Source: Holophagaceae bacterium UBA706
Lineage (GTDB): Bacteria > Acidobacteriota > Holophagae > Holophagales > Holophagaceae
Direction: 5' to 3'
Length of the DNA stretch: 15,293 bases
NCBI GenBank assembly: GCA_002298155.1
Contig: DBME01000401.1
Location: forward strand, 1 to 15,293
Shown: positions 7,042 to 14,147 of the stretch, piece after piece
Layout: every line of letters begins with the position of its first letter
How positions within the stretch are numbered: the stretch's first letter is position 1
Program-made: the position numbers and the translations under genes
Notes under the pieces: model-generated
Told to the model about the DNA's origin: nothing
What the model saw: the letters and a program-made list of their open reading frames with translations, nothing else
The model's database searches: none

Positions 7042-8408
7042 CGGACGGCCTCCAGCAGGGGCATGCGGTCCAGGGGATCGCCCAGAGGCAACGCGTGGCG
7101 CTGGACCACTTCGACCCGGTGGAGGAGGTTCAGCGCAAAGAATGCCTGGAAGAAGGTCCAGTCCTGGCGGTTCACGGGGTGCATGGCCCGGCGGAGGGTG
7201 CTCCGGAGCCCATAGAAACGGCGGCGGATATCCATGCAGGCCGCCTCAAGGTCCTCGGCGCGCATGCCCTTGGGATGGAAGGCGAGGGTGTTGTAGCGGT
7301 ACTCCGGGTCCAGCCACCAGCGGTCGAAGCGCAGGCGGCCTTCCGCTTCAAACCGGGCATAGAGGGGGGTTCCCGGCATGGGCAGGAGGTGGTTGAACCC
7401 GCACAGATACAGACCGTGGCGAACCGCGAAGTCGTAGCTCGCCTCGAAGGAGGCGGGGGTGTCCTGGTCGTACCCGAAGACGAAGGTGCCGTAGACCCGC
7501 AGCTTCGCGTTCCTCAGGTTGGTCATGGCCCGCTCGAAGTCCGCCTGGGCGAGGTTCACCCGTTTGTTCATCTGCTGGAGGTTTCGGGCATCCATGCTCT
7601 CAAAGCCGATGAGGAGCCCCTCGCAGCCGCTCCGGCGCAAGAGGTCCAGGAGGTCGGGGTCGAGGGCGGCGTTGATGCTCCCCTGGCTGACCCAGCGCAG
7701 CTTCAAGGGAATCAGCGCCTCCAGCAGCTCCCGGGAGGTCTTCGGGTCGCCGACGATGTTGTCGTCCACGAAGAAGATCAGCCTGGATTTGTCCCGGACC
7801 TCCTTCAGTTCCGCCACGACGGCCTCCACCGGACGGCGCCGGTAGCCTCCCCGGTGGAAGGACTGGATGGCGCAGAATTCGCAGGTGAAGGGGCAGCCCC
7901 GGCCCGCCTCCACGAGGCCGATGGGCAGGTAGTGCTTGTGGGCATAGATCGAGCGGTCCGGCACCGCCCGTGTCAGATCGGAGGGCTGGCCCGCCTGGTA
8001 GAGCTTCCCGGGGGTGCCGGCCCGGTAGTCGTCCACGACCTGGGCCCACAGATCCTCCGCCTCTCCGGCCACGACGCTTTCCCCGAAGCGCATGGCCTCC
8101 TCCGGCAGCAGGGTGGCATGGAAGCCCCCCAGAACCACCGGCACGCCCCGCCGCCGGTAGGCGCTGGCGATCTGATAGGCCCGGCGGGCCGTGTAGACCT
8201 CGGTGCTGATGGCGACCAGGTCGGTGGGCTCATCAAAGGGGATGGCCTCCAGGCGATCATCGTAGAAGCGCCGTTCCACGCCTTTGGGCGTCAGCCCGGC
8301 CAGCACGGCCACGGGCAGGGGCTCCATCTGCCAGGTCCTCAGGTAGCGCGCGCCGGGGCGCTTGCCGATGCAGGGGTGGACGAAGGTCACGCGAAAAGGG
8401 CGGCTCAT
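7038..8408 (-). CDS. B12-binding radical SAM enzyme (fifth gene of operon)
   Basis: This 456-residue protein has the same two-domain plan as its neighbours. The cobalamin-type domain shows VTFVHPCIG, YTARRAYQIASAYRRRG and VVLGGFHATLLPEE. The radical SAM motif is GRGCPFTCEFC (C172, C176, C179). Downstream come IFFVDDNIV, LLIGFES, FVFGYDQDTP and LLPMPGTPLY, and the C-terminal signature DRWWLDPEYR...FHPKGM. The ATG at 8408 overlaps the TGA of the membrane phosphatase gene by ATGA. Its own Shine-Dalgarno is weak, which fits translational coupling. The frame stays open upstream to 9047, but that stretch lies over the phosphatase gene and has no family similarity, so the longer start is rejected. 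The closest relatives in the window are the two genes after it. Confidence 0.9.
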   Translation of the reverse strand: MSRPFRVTFVHPCIGKRPGARYLRTWQMEPLPVAVLAGLTPKGVERRFYDDRLEAIPFDEPTDLVAISTEVYTARRAYQIASAYRRRGVPVVLGGFHATLLPEEAMRFGESVVAGEAEDLWAQVVDDYRAGTPGKLYQAGQPSDLTRAVPDRSIYAHKHYLPIGLVEAGRGCPFTCEFCAIQSFHRGGYRRRPVEAVVAELKEVRDKSRLIFFVDDNIVGDPKTSRELLEALIPLKLRWVSQGSINAALDPDLLDLLRRSGCEGLLIGFESMDARNLQQMNKRVNLAQADFERAMTNLRNAKLRVYGTFVFGYDQDTPASFEASYDFAVRHGLYLCGFNHLLPMPGTPLYARFEAEGRLRFDRWWLDPEYRYNTLAFHPKGMRAEDLEAACMDIRRRFYGLRSTLRRAMHPVNRQDWTFFQAFFALNLLHRVEVVQRHALPLGDPLDRMPLLEAVR

Positions 8409-9094
8409 GGGCGGGTTCCGGTGGATCGGGCGACAAACCAGGCTCCCCCGCCGAGCACCGCGCCCGCCACCACGTCGAGGCCCCAATGGGCGCCGGTGGC
8501 GACGGTGGCGAGGGCCAGCAGGCCGAGCCAGATCCAGCGCCAGGGTGCATCCCCGGCGGTGGCGGTGAGCACGACGGCGAAGGCCACGTGCATGCTGGGA
8601 AAGGCGTCGTACGGGAAGGCGACTTTGCCTTCCAGGGCGCTCCGCACCAGGCTTTGGGAGAACTGGAAGGAGGGCCCCTGGTAGATCGGCAGGACGTAGT
8701 AGGGGCTGCGGGACGGCAGGGCGAAATACAGGGCATAGCCGGCGAGGCCGGCGATGAGCAGGCCCTTTCGCAGCGCCCGGAAGCGCGCGTCGTCCCCCCT
8801 GGACAGCAGCACGGCCGGCACCCCCAGAAGGGCGCCATAGAAGCTCAGGTAGGTGCCCACCATCAGCCAGCGGAAGGGCAGGAACGCCATGAAGGGAGCC
8901 ATGCGCTCGGGAACGCTCAACCCGCCGAGGAGGTGACGCTCCCAGCCTGCGAGGAGCGCCTCCCTGGGCGCTCCGACCCGGGCGGCGATGCCGGAGACCG
9001 CGAGGCCGTAGTAGCCCCCCCACGGCACCAGCAGGCAGGAAACCCATGCCATGGCGCGCGAAAAAAGGGTCCGCGGGTTCACGGTTCCAGCCAT
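8405..9094 (-). CDS. PAP2 / inositol-phosphorylceramide-synthase-like membrane phosphatase
   Basis: This is a 229-residue polytopic membrane protein with about six hydrophobic segments (for example LVPWGGYYGLAVSG, WLMVGTYLSFYGALLGVPAV, GLLIAGLAGYALYFALP, IWLGLLALATVATGA). It carries the phosphatase core motifs FPSMHVAF (H169) and GAHWGLDVVAG (H203, D207). PSMH rather than PSGH, and the absence of a clear KxxxxxxRP motif, place it nearer the Aur1/PAP2_3 type than the classical undecaprenyl pyrophosphatase type. Such proteins dephosphorylate lipid phosphates or transfer phosphorylated head groups at the membrane. The start is uncertain. ATG 9094 overlaps the upstream gene by 16 bp. GTG 9082 would give the same GTGA 4-bp overlap seen elsewhere in this operon. 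It is the only integral membrane enzyme in the operon and is the best hint of a lipid substrate. Confidence 0.8.
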   Translation of the reverse strand: MAGTVNPRTLFSRAMAWVSCLLVPWGGYYGLAVSGIAARVGAPREALLAGWERHLLGGLSVPERMAPFMAFLPFRWLMVGTYLSFYGALLGVPAVLLSRGDDARFRALRKGLLIAGLAGYALYFALPSRSPYYVLPIYQGPSFQFSQSLVRSALEGKVAFPYDAFPSMHVAFAVVLTATAGDAPWRWIWLGLLALATVATGAHWGLDVVAGAVLGGGAWFVARSTGTRP

Positions 9095-9810
9095 AGCGGG
9101 CTCACCCGTTCGATCTGCCGCCACGCCAGGGGGGTGATGTTCTCCCGGCTCAGGCTGGTGAGACAGGCGAGTTCATCCCCGTTCGCGAAAAGGGGATTGC
9201 GCTCGAGGAAGTAGCGCACGTGGGCGTCCCCCGCGCGGCCTTCGGGGATCCTGCACAGGGCGGGCCGGAGACGCTCCTTCCCGGGAACGGCGCGGATGAT
9301 GCCGGCCGCGGGGTCGTAGGCCTCCCCGAACTTCGCCCGGCACACCGCATCCAGGAGGCGGCGGGTGCCGGCGTCCATGGTGCGGTCGTGGCGAGGATGG
9401 AATTCGTTGAAATTCAAGGGCAGAAAGCGGTAGGTGCGGTAGCCCTTGGTGATCAGGAACCAGTGGAAGGGCGCAGGTCCCCGCGCATCCATGAGCTTCA
9501 GGAGGAGATGGCCGAAAGTGCCGGCGAGGGCCGGCTGGTTCCAATGGTCCGGGTCCACGATGGTGTCGCCGCTGAAGAGGAACTGGTGATCGACGCCGTC
9601 GATATCCAGACACAGGAGCTGGGCCGTGGAGAACCCGGCCAGGGCGCCATCCTGGGTCCGCAGCAGGATGGTCCATTGCTTGCCGTCCAGGTCCCGGTGG
9701 AAGGCGGCGGGCGCCAGGCCCTCGAAATGGGCGTCCATCAGGGCGAACATCTGCGCGCGATCCTCCGCCGTGAGGCGGGAAACGGGGAGGATCCAGGGTT
9801 GCAGGCTCAT
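9079..9810 (-). CDS. GNAT-like acyltransferase-related protein (243 aa)
   Basis: This is a soluble 243-residue protein with no signal peptide. The early part (LTAEDRAQMFALMDAHFEGL, then WTILLRTQDGALAGFSTAQ) looks like the first strands and helices of a GNAT-fold acyltransferase. FSGDTIVDPDHWNQPAL followed by GTFGHLLLKLMDA occupies the place of the acyl-CoA-binding turn, but without the classical Q/RxxGxG/A signature. The C-terminal half (HWFLITKGYRTYRFLPLNF and so on) is less familiar. I infer an N- or O-acyltransferase, probably acting on an intermediate of this pathway, but the assignment rests on general fold resemblance. The ATG at 9810 overlaps the preceding TGA by ATGA. An unrelated catalytic role is possible. 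Confidence 0.55.
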   Translation of the reverse strand: MSLQPWILPVSRLTAEDRAQMFALMDAHFEGLAPAAFHRDLDGKQWTILLRTQDGALAGFSTAQLLCLDIDGVDHQFLFSGDTIVDPDHWNQPALAGTFGHLLLKLMDARGPAPFHWFLITKGYRTYRFLPLNFNEFHPRHDRTMDAGTRRLLDAVCRAKFGEAYDPAAGIIRAVPGKERLRPALCRIPEGRAGDAHVRYFLERNPLFANGDELACLTSLSRENITPLAWRQIERVSPLWLEP

Positions 9811-10886
9811 AGGCGGGCCAACTCCAGATAAGGGGCTTCGGTGAGGTCGAAGGATCGGAAGGCCTCGATCCCGTCATCCCAGCAGACCCAGCAGAGCCGC
9901 GCATGGTAGGGGACGGCGCGCAGGCCCCGGAGCCCGGCCCTCAGCGGGTCCTTCTCGTGCAGGCCCACCAGCAGAAGGGTGGGCATCGCCTCCAGCGCGG
10001 CTTCCAGGAGGGCCCGGAAGACCTGGGGATCATCGTCCTTGACGGTCGTGAAGGCCAGGGTGCGCGGCTGGAGGCTCCCGCCGGCGGGGGGCAGGGTGGG
10101 ATACCCCGTCAGGCGAAGGGCAGCGTTGACCATTGGGCGGGCCAGGCCGAGCCACGGGGCATAGCCGGCCACCCGCACCTGCTTGAAGGCGCTCTGGTCC
10201 CAGACGCCGGCGACCCCGACGATGGTCTGCCCCCGGGTGGCGATGCGCAGGTCCTCCTCCCGGAAATCCCGGTACCAGGGCCCTCCCAGGGATTCACCGA
10301 TGGCTGGGGAGAAGGGGCGCCGGCCTGTTTCCGCGCGCAGGAAGGCGAGAACGTCCCCCAGCGGCACCTCCGGGCAGCGCAGGATGCGGCAGTCCGAGGG
10401 GTGGGCACGATGGAACCGGTTCGGGAACAGGGCAAAGGTGGTGTACCTGCCCAGGTCGACGTACCGGGGAAGTCCCGCGCGGCCGCTCTGGAGCATGGCG
10501 AGCGCATGGACGTTGTCCTCGAGGATGGTCGTGAGGTAGCCCGGCACCCGGCCGTCCTCGTGCAGTTTCCGGAGAAACTGGAAGCCGCGGGCCAGGCCGA
10601 GGCCGCGCCGCGCCGAGGTGAGGCTGCGCAGGCCGCCCAGGTAGCCCACCTCCCGCACGGCGCCGTTCACGTGGACCGGCAGGATGGCCCGGACCCCCAT
10701 GCCCACCACCTTCCCGTCCTCCAGGGCGGCGATGACCTGGGTGGACGTGCCCTGCACGTCGAGGGCATGGCTGAAGTCGGGTTCCCGGGTATAGGCAAGC
10801 CGGAAGGCCCCGGGCATGGGGTCGTCGGCCATGAGGCGGCGGAGGTCAGGCTCGTGTGCGGCCTCGGCCTGCTGGAAGCGCATCAT
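9807..10886 (-). CDS. GNAT-family N-acyltransferase (359 aa)
   Basis: This is a 359-residue soluble protein whose first 160 residues form a recognisable GNAT domain: FQQAEAAHEPDLRRLMADD, VIAALEDGKVVGMGVRAILP, VREVGYLGGLRSLTSARRGL as the cofactor-binding segment, then YLTTILEDNVHALAMLQSGR. The second half (from about 190) has another alpha/beta part with TIVGVAGVWDQSAFKQVRVAG and TLLLVGLHEKDPLRAGLRGL, plausibly a degenerate second GNAT domain. Proteins of this kind transfer acyl groups from CoA or a carrier to amines. The start ATG 10886 overlaps the upstream gene's TGA (ATGA) and is immediately followed by a second ATG. It sits between a radical SAM gene and the smaller acyltransferase-like gene, so two different acylations, or a heteromeric enzyme, are conceivable. 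Confidence 0.7.
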   Translation of the reverse strand: MMRFQQAEAAHEPDLRRLMADDPMPGAFRLAYTREPDFSHALDVQGTSTQVIAALEDGKVVGMGVRAILPVHVNGAVREVGYLGGLRSLTSARRGLGLARGFQFLRKLHEDGRVPGYLTTILEDNVHALAMLQSGRAGLPRYVDLGRYTTFALFPNRFHRAHPSDCRILRCPEVPLGDVLAFLRAETGRRPFSPAIGESLGGPWYRDFREEDLRIATRGQTIVGVAGVWDQSAFKQVRVAGYAPWLGLARPMVNAALRLTGYPTLPPAGGSLQPRTLAFTTVKDDDPQVFRALLEAALEAMPTLLLVGLHEKDPLRAGLRGLRAVPYHARLCWVCWDDGIEAFRSFDLTEAPYLELARL

Positions 10887-12193
10887 CCGGTCACCAGGAT
10901 GCGGTCCGGATCCGCCTGGAGCCGGTGCATGTAGCGCCGGTAGGCGAGGTTTCCGACGAACGCGACCGGGAACCAGATGCCCGCCGCCAGGGTGCGATGC
11001 AGCATGGACCGGAGGGTGAAGGTCCGGGTGTGGGCCCACCGGAACCCGGCGTCCAGGTCCTCGGGGCTCATCCTGGCTGGGCGGAACACCACGTGCTGGG
11101 TGTCGTAGTGACGCCAGTTCTCGTGAAGCAGGCGGCCCTCCTGTTTCAGCCGTGTGTAGGCGCCCGTGCCGGGGTAGGGGGTGTAGATGGCATACCTGGG
11201 GATGTCGATGCGCAGCTCGTCCACCAGGGAGACGGTCTCCTCGAAGATGGACGGTGAATCGTGGTCGAACCCGAAGATGAAGCAACCCTGGACGAGGATG
11301 TTCCTCGAATGGAGCTTGCGCATCACCTCCGCATAGGAGGCGGGCTGGTTGAAGCCCTTCTGGATCCCCTGGAGGGCCGGCGCGTTGAGGCTTTCGAATC
11401 CGATGAGCATGTAACGGCAACCGGACCGGGCCATGAGGTCGAGCAGTTCGTCGTCATGGGCGATGCGGGTGGTGCACAGGCCTCCCCACTTCTTCTTGAG
11501 GGGGATCATCGCCGTGAAGAGCTCCTTGGCGTAGTCCCGGTCCTCGGTGATGGACACGTCGTTGAAGGCGATCCGCCGCGCCGGGATCTGCCTCAGCTCG
11601 TCGACGACATCCTGGACGGGCCGTTTGTGGAAGCCGAACTCCGCCGCGGGAACGGTGCAGAAGTCGCAGGTGCCCTTGCAGCCGCGGGTGGCGAAGACGG
11701 TGTTGGGCATCATGTAGCCGAAGCGTTCCTGCAGGTCCCGCCGGGGCATGGGCAGGCCGGCGAGCGGCGGCTCGGGGTCGTGGTAGCGCGGCTGAAGGGC
11801 GCCCTGGGCGAAATCCTTGAGCAATCGGGGCCACGACCGCTCCGCGAAGCCCGTGACGATGGCATCGGCATGGGCCGAGGCCTCCTCAGGCCGGAGGGTC
11901 ACGTGTACGCCTCCCAGCACCACGGGGATGCCCTTGGACCGGAAGTGGTCCGCCCAGTGGTAGGCCCGGTGGCAGGTTCCGGTGAGGGCGCTGATCGCCA
12001 CCAGGTCGAACCGCTCCTCCGCGGGGACCGGGGAGATGCTCTCATCCACAAGGCTCAGGTCCGCCTGGAGGTCCTCCGGCACCAGCGCCGCCAGGAGGGT
12101 CAAGGTGAGCGGAGCTTCGCGCAGGGACCTGGTGAGGGAGCCCAATTGAACCTTATGGATACGTCCATCAGGAAGGAGAAGTAGGATTCGCAT
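10883..12193 (-). CDS. B12-binding radical SAM enzyme, divergent type (first gene of operon)
   Basis: This 436-residue protein starts the operon at ATG 12193, with AAGG 6 nt upstream. The cobalamin-type N-terminal domain has MRILLLLPDGRIHKVQLGSL and VVLGGVHVTLRPEE. The radical SAM motif is TRGCKGTCDFC (C172, C176, C179). The barrel retains MLIGFES, FIFGFDHDSP and YTPYPGTGAY, but FVDDN of the three downstream paralogues is IAFNDVS here. The WW...Y...RP motif is altered to ENWRHYDTQHVVFRPARM. It is therefore a separate subfamily and probably acts on a different substrate or position. Its tail (LRSMLHRTLAAGIWFPVAFVGNLAYRR) is amphipathic and rich in aromatics, like many lipid-acting members of this superfamily; membrane association is an inference. 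Confidence 0.88.
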   Translation of the reverse strand: MRILLLLPDGRIHKVQLGSLTRSLREAPLTLTLLAALVPEDLQADLSLVDESISPVPAEERFDLVAISALTGTCHRAYHWADHFRSKGIPVVLGGVHVTLRPEEASAHADAIVTGFAERSWPRLLKDFAQGALQPRYHDPEPPLAGLPMPRRDLQERFGYMMPNTVFATRGCKGTCDFCTVPAAEFGFHKRPVQDVVDELRQIPARRIAFNDVSITEDRDYAKELFTAMIPLKKKWGGLCTTRIAHDDELLDLMARSGCRYMLIGFESLNAPALQGIQKGFNQPASYAEVMRKLHSRNILVQGCFIFGFDHDSPSIFEETVSLVDELRIDIPRYAIYTPYPGTGAYTRLKQEGRLLHENWRHYDTQHVVFRPARMSPEDLDAGFRWAHTRTFTLRSMLHRTLAAGIWFPVAFVGNLAYRRYMHRLQADPDRILVTG

Positions 12194-12205
12194 TTTGGCC
12201 TTGAA

Positions 12206-12219
12206 TCATAAGTTTATGA
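12206..12219. promoter_or_regulatory. Perfect 14-bp palindrome in the divergent promoter region
   Basis: TCATAA-GT-TTATGA has 6-bp arms and a 2-bp centre. It lies 13 bp upstream of the operon's first start codon, on the other side of which the GH3-type gene begins. The surrounding stretch (about 12191-12305) is the only AT-rich part of this block, consistent with promoters for both directions. TATGAT within the palindrome looks like a -10 hexamer on the minus strand, but it would leave a leader too short for the AAGG site, so an operator is more likely than a core promoter. A copy of TCATAAG recurs at 12299. Confidence 0.35.
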
Positions 12220-12278
12220 GGATGTTGGGATTCGGACCAGTAACGCATACTTGGCATTCTTTGGGTATCGTCATTTGT

Positions 12279-13844
12279 ATGGGATGGGTCGGACTGCTTC
12301 ATAAGATGCACCTTGCTGGATGCAGGCCTGCGCGGCGTGCCTTCCAGACGGCCCTGGGTAATCCGGAAACGGTCCAGCGGGCGAGGCTCGGCGCTGTCCT
12401 GCGGTCCATCGGGGCCGCGCCCGCCTGGCCGCAGCTGGATCCCACGATCGGTTATGAGCGGTTCCGCCAAGCGGTCCGGCCCAGCACCTACGCGGACCTG
12501 GAACCGGAACTCGAGCGCCAGCGCCGCGAGGGTGTGCCGCGCCTCGGCCCGTCCGGCGGGCGCTGGCAGCCGACCAGCGGGTCGACCTCACACCGGAAGT
12601 GGATCCCCTATCCGGCACCGTTCCTTGCGGAGCTGAACGCCGCGGCTGGCGCGTGGATGGCCGACCTTGCGCAGATGGCGCCGGCGGCGTTCCAGGGGCG
12701 TCACTACTGGAGCCTGTCCTGGCTGCCCACGGAGCAGAGGGAGAAGGGGGGTGATCCGGACGATCTGAACCTGCTGCCTGCCTGGAAGCGGCTGGCCCTG
12801 GGGTCGGCCATGGCCGTTCCTGCTGCCGTGGCGAACCTCGAGACCAGCGGGGAGAGTCTCCTGGCAACCGCGGCATGGCTCGCGGCCCGCCGGGATCTGG
12901 CCCTCATGAGCGTATGGAGCCCCACCTTCGGATTGTCGCTTCTCCAGACGCTTGCGGATCATCGGGACGCGTTGGCAGAAGGGCTGCGCACGGGACGCTG
13001 GCCCTGGGGGCCAGGCCCGCGGGAGCCCGGCGCCGGCGATCGCCTCAAGGCCTGGAATGGCTCCCTGGACCCCGCCTTCTTTGCGGAACTATGGCCACGC
13101 CTCGCGGTCGTCAGCGCCTGGGAGGAGGGCGCAAGCGCGCATCATGCGCGGCGCCTGCGTGGGCTGCTGCCCCATGCGCGCTTCCAGGGCAAAGGACTTT
13201 GGGCGACCGAAGGCGTGGTGACGATCCCTTTCCGGGACCGGCACCCCCTTGCGCTCACGGGCCATTTCCTGGAGTTCCGTTGTCTTGCCACCGGCCGGAT
13301 CGTCCCGTCCTGGGAGCTGGAGCCGGATCAGGAGGTCCAGCCGCTGCTTTCCACCTCCGCTGGTCTGTTGCGCTACGGTCTGGATGATCGCCTGAAGGTG
13401 ACCGCGTTCCTCGACCGCACGCCGTGCCTGACCTTCCTCGGGCGCATCGGGGGGACCGACATGGTCGGCGAGAAGCTGGATGAAACCGCGGTGGCGCGGG
13501 TCCTCGATGGGCTTGAACGGTCCAGCGGTGTGCGATGCCTCACCCTCTTCGCGGTGCAGGGCGAGCCATGCGGTTACGCGCTCCTGGGCGAAGGCGGGGA
13601 GGAGGGGCTGTTGCGCGGTGCCGAGTTGGAGGCGGAGCTTGGGCGATTCCACCACTATCGCCTCGCCAGGGAGTTGAACCAGTTGGCACCGGCGGAGGTG
13701 TGGGTGGTTCCCGACGCCAGGCCCATCCTCGCCAGGCTCGCGGCGGTCCGCGGGCAGGGGGAAGGGGAGGCCAAATCCGCGCGGTTGGAGGCGTGGCCGG
13801 TTTCGCTGGAACGCCTACCGGTCGAGGCGCGGGTTAGCGAATAA
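12279..13844 (+). CDS. GH3-family acyl-adenylating / amide-forming enzyme
   Basis: This is a 521-residue member of the GH3 (auxin-responsive promoter) branch of adenylate-forming enzymes, which activate a carboxylate as acyl-AMP and usually couple it to an amine. All three nucleotide-binding motifs are visible: QPTSGSTS (residues 99-104), WATEG (TEG at 310-312) and RYGLDDRLKV (366-373, the counterpart of the family's YRxGD). The N-terminal helix (HRMHLAG-like, CRPARRAFQTALGNPETVQ) is typical of bacterial members. The start is uncertain. The frame is open back to a TTG at 12195, which would run through the promoter region. ATG 12279 gives the usual N-terminal length, and ATG 12306 is an alternative. 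None has a strong ribosome site. Divergent from the operon, it likely supplies an activated acyl group or performs amide ligation. Confidence 0.8.
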   Translation: MGWVGLLHKMHLAGCRPARRAFQTALGNPETVQRARLGAVLRSIGAAPAWPQLDPTIGYERFRQAVRPSTYADLEPELERQRREGVPRLGPSGGRWQPTSGSTSHRKWIPYPAPFLAELNAAAGAWMADLAQMAPAAFQGRHYWSLSWLPTEQREKGGDPDDLNLLPAWKRLALGSAMAVPAAVANLETSGESLLATAAWLAARRDLALMSVWSPTFGLSLLQTLADHRDALAEGLRTGRWPWGPGPREPGAGDRLKAWNGSLDPAFFAELWPRLAVVSAWEEGASAHHARRLRGLLPHARFQGKGLWATEGVVTIPFRDRHPLALTGHFLEFRCLATGRIVPSWELEPDQEVQPLLSTSAGLLRYGLDDRLKVTAFLDRTPCLTFLGRIGGTDMVGEKLDETAVARVLDGLERSSGVRCLTLFAVQGEPCGYALLGEGGEEGLLRGAELEAELGRFHHYRLARELNQLAPAEVWVVPDARPILARLAAVRGQGEGEAKSARLEAWPVSLERLPVEARVSE

Positions 13845-14147
13845 GATCCGACGTTCCGAGGGGCGGAATTCGAATCAATCGCTGGGAGCAATTTCGGAAG
13901 ACCACCGTTTCGAGGTGGCCTGGGATCGGCGCCGAGGCGGAGGGGTCGGTAGGGCAACCCGGAATATTTGAACTTAAAACCATGTAAATATAGATCTTGT
14001 ATTGACATTTTGGTACCATGTAGGACCACCCGAAAACCAAAGAGGCAGTCCAAAGAAGCTCAAATGCATTTGAAAAAGAAGGGCATTTCGGGCATCTCTT
14101 GCCGAGGCGCCTCTCGCACGCCTCAGGACGTCATGAAAAGGGAACCT
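13845..14147. other. Intergenic: weak hairpin, GC drop and candidate promoter
   Basis: No gene is supported here. A small hairpin (CCACC 13902-13906 / GGTGG 13914-13918) shortly after the GH3-type gene could end its transcript but lacks a T-run. From about 13960 the composition becomes markedly AT-rich and stays so to about 14735, marking the left border of a foreign-looking segment. The reading frame of the downstream membrane protein is open back to 13968 but is poor in protein-like features there. Confidence 0.45.
13967..13994 (+). promoter_or_regulatory. Candidate sigma-70-type promoter for the low-GC membrane protein gene
   Basis: TTTGAA (13967-13972) and TATAGA (13989-13994) are separated by 16 bp in an AT-rich stretch. 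This would place transcription start about 145 bp upstream of the chosen start codon. A perfect TTGACA at 14002 has no matching -10 hexamer at proper spacing. The prediction is by eye only. Confidence 0.3.

Noticed and set aside
5836..8684. Long plus-strand open frames (5836-7215, 7095-8684) opposite the radical SAM genes
   Set aside because: They lie antisense to clearly conserved enzymes, are rich in Gly/His/Ala/Val with no recognisable motif, and are the expected by-product of high GC content.
12195..12278. TTG start for the GH3-type gene
   Set aside because: It would place coding sequence over the AT-rich divergent promoter and begin 2 bp from the operon's start codon; the added residues do not resemble the family N-terminus.
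12194..12300. Cobalamin riboswitch upstream of the B12-dependent operon
   Set aside because: The region is too short and shows no B12-box-like sequence.
14002..14007. Perfect TTGACA as a -35 element
   Set aside because: No acceptable -10 hexamer lies 15-19 bp downstream.
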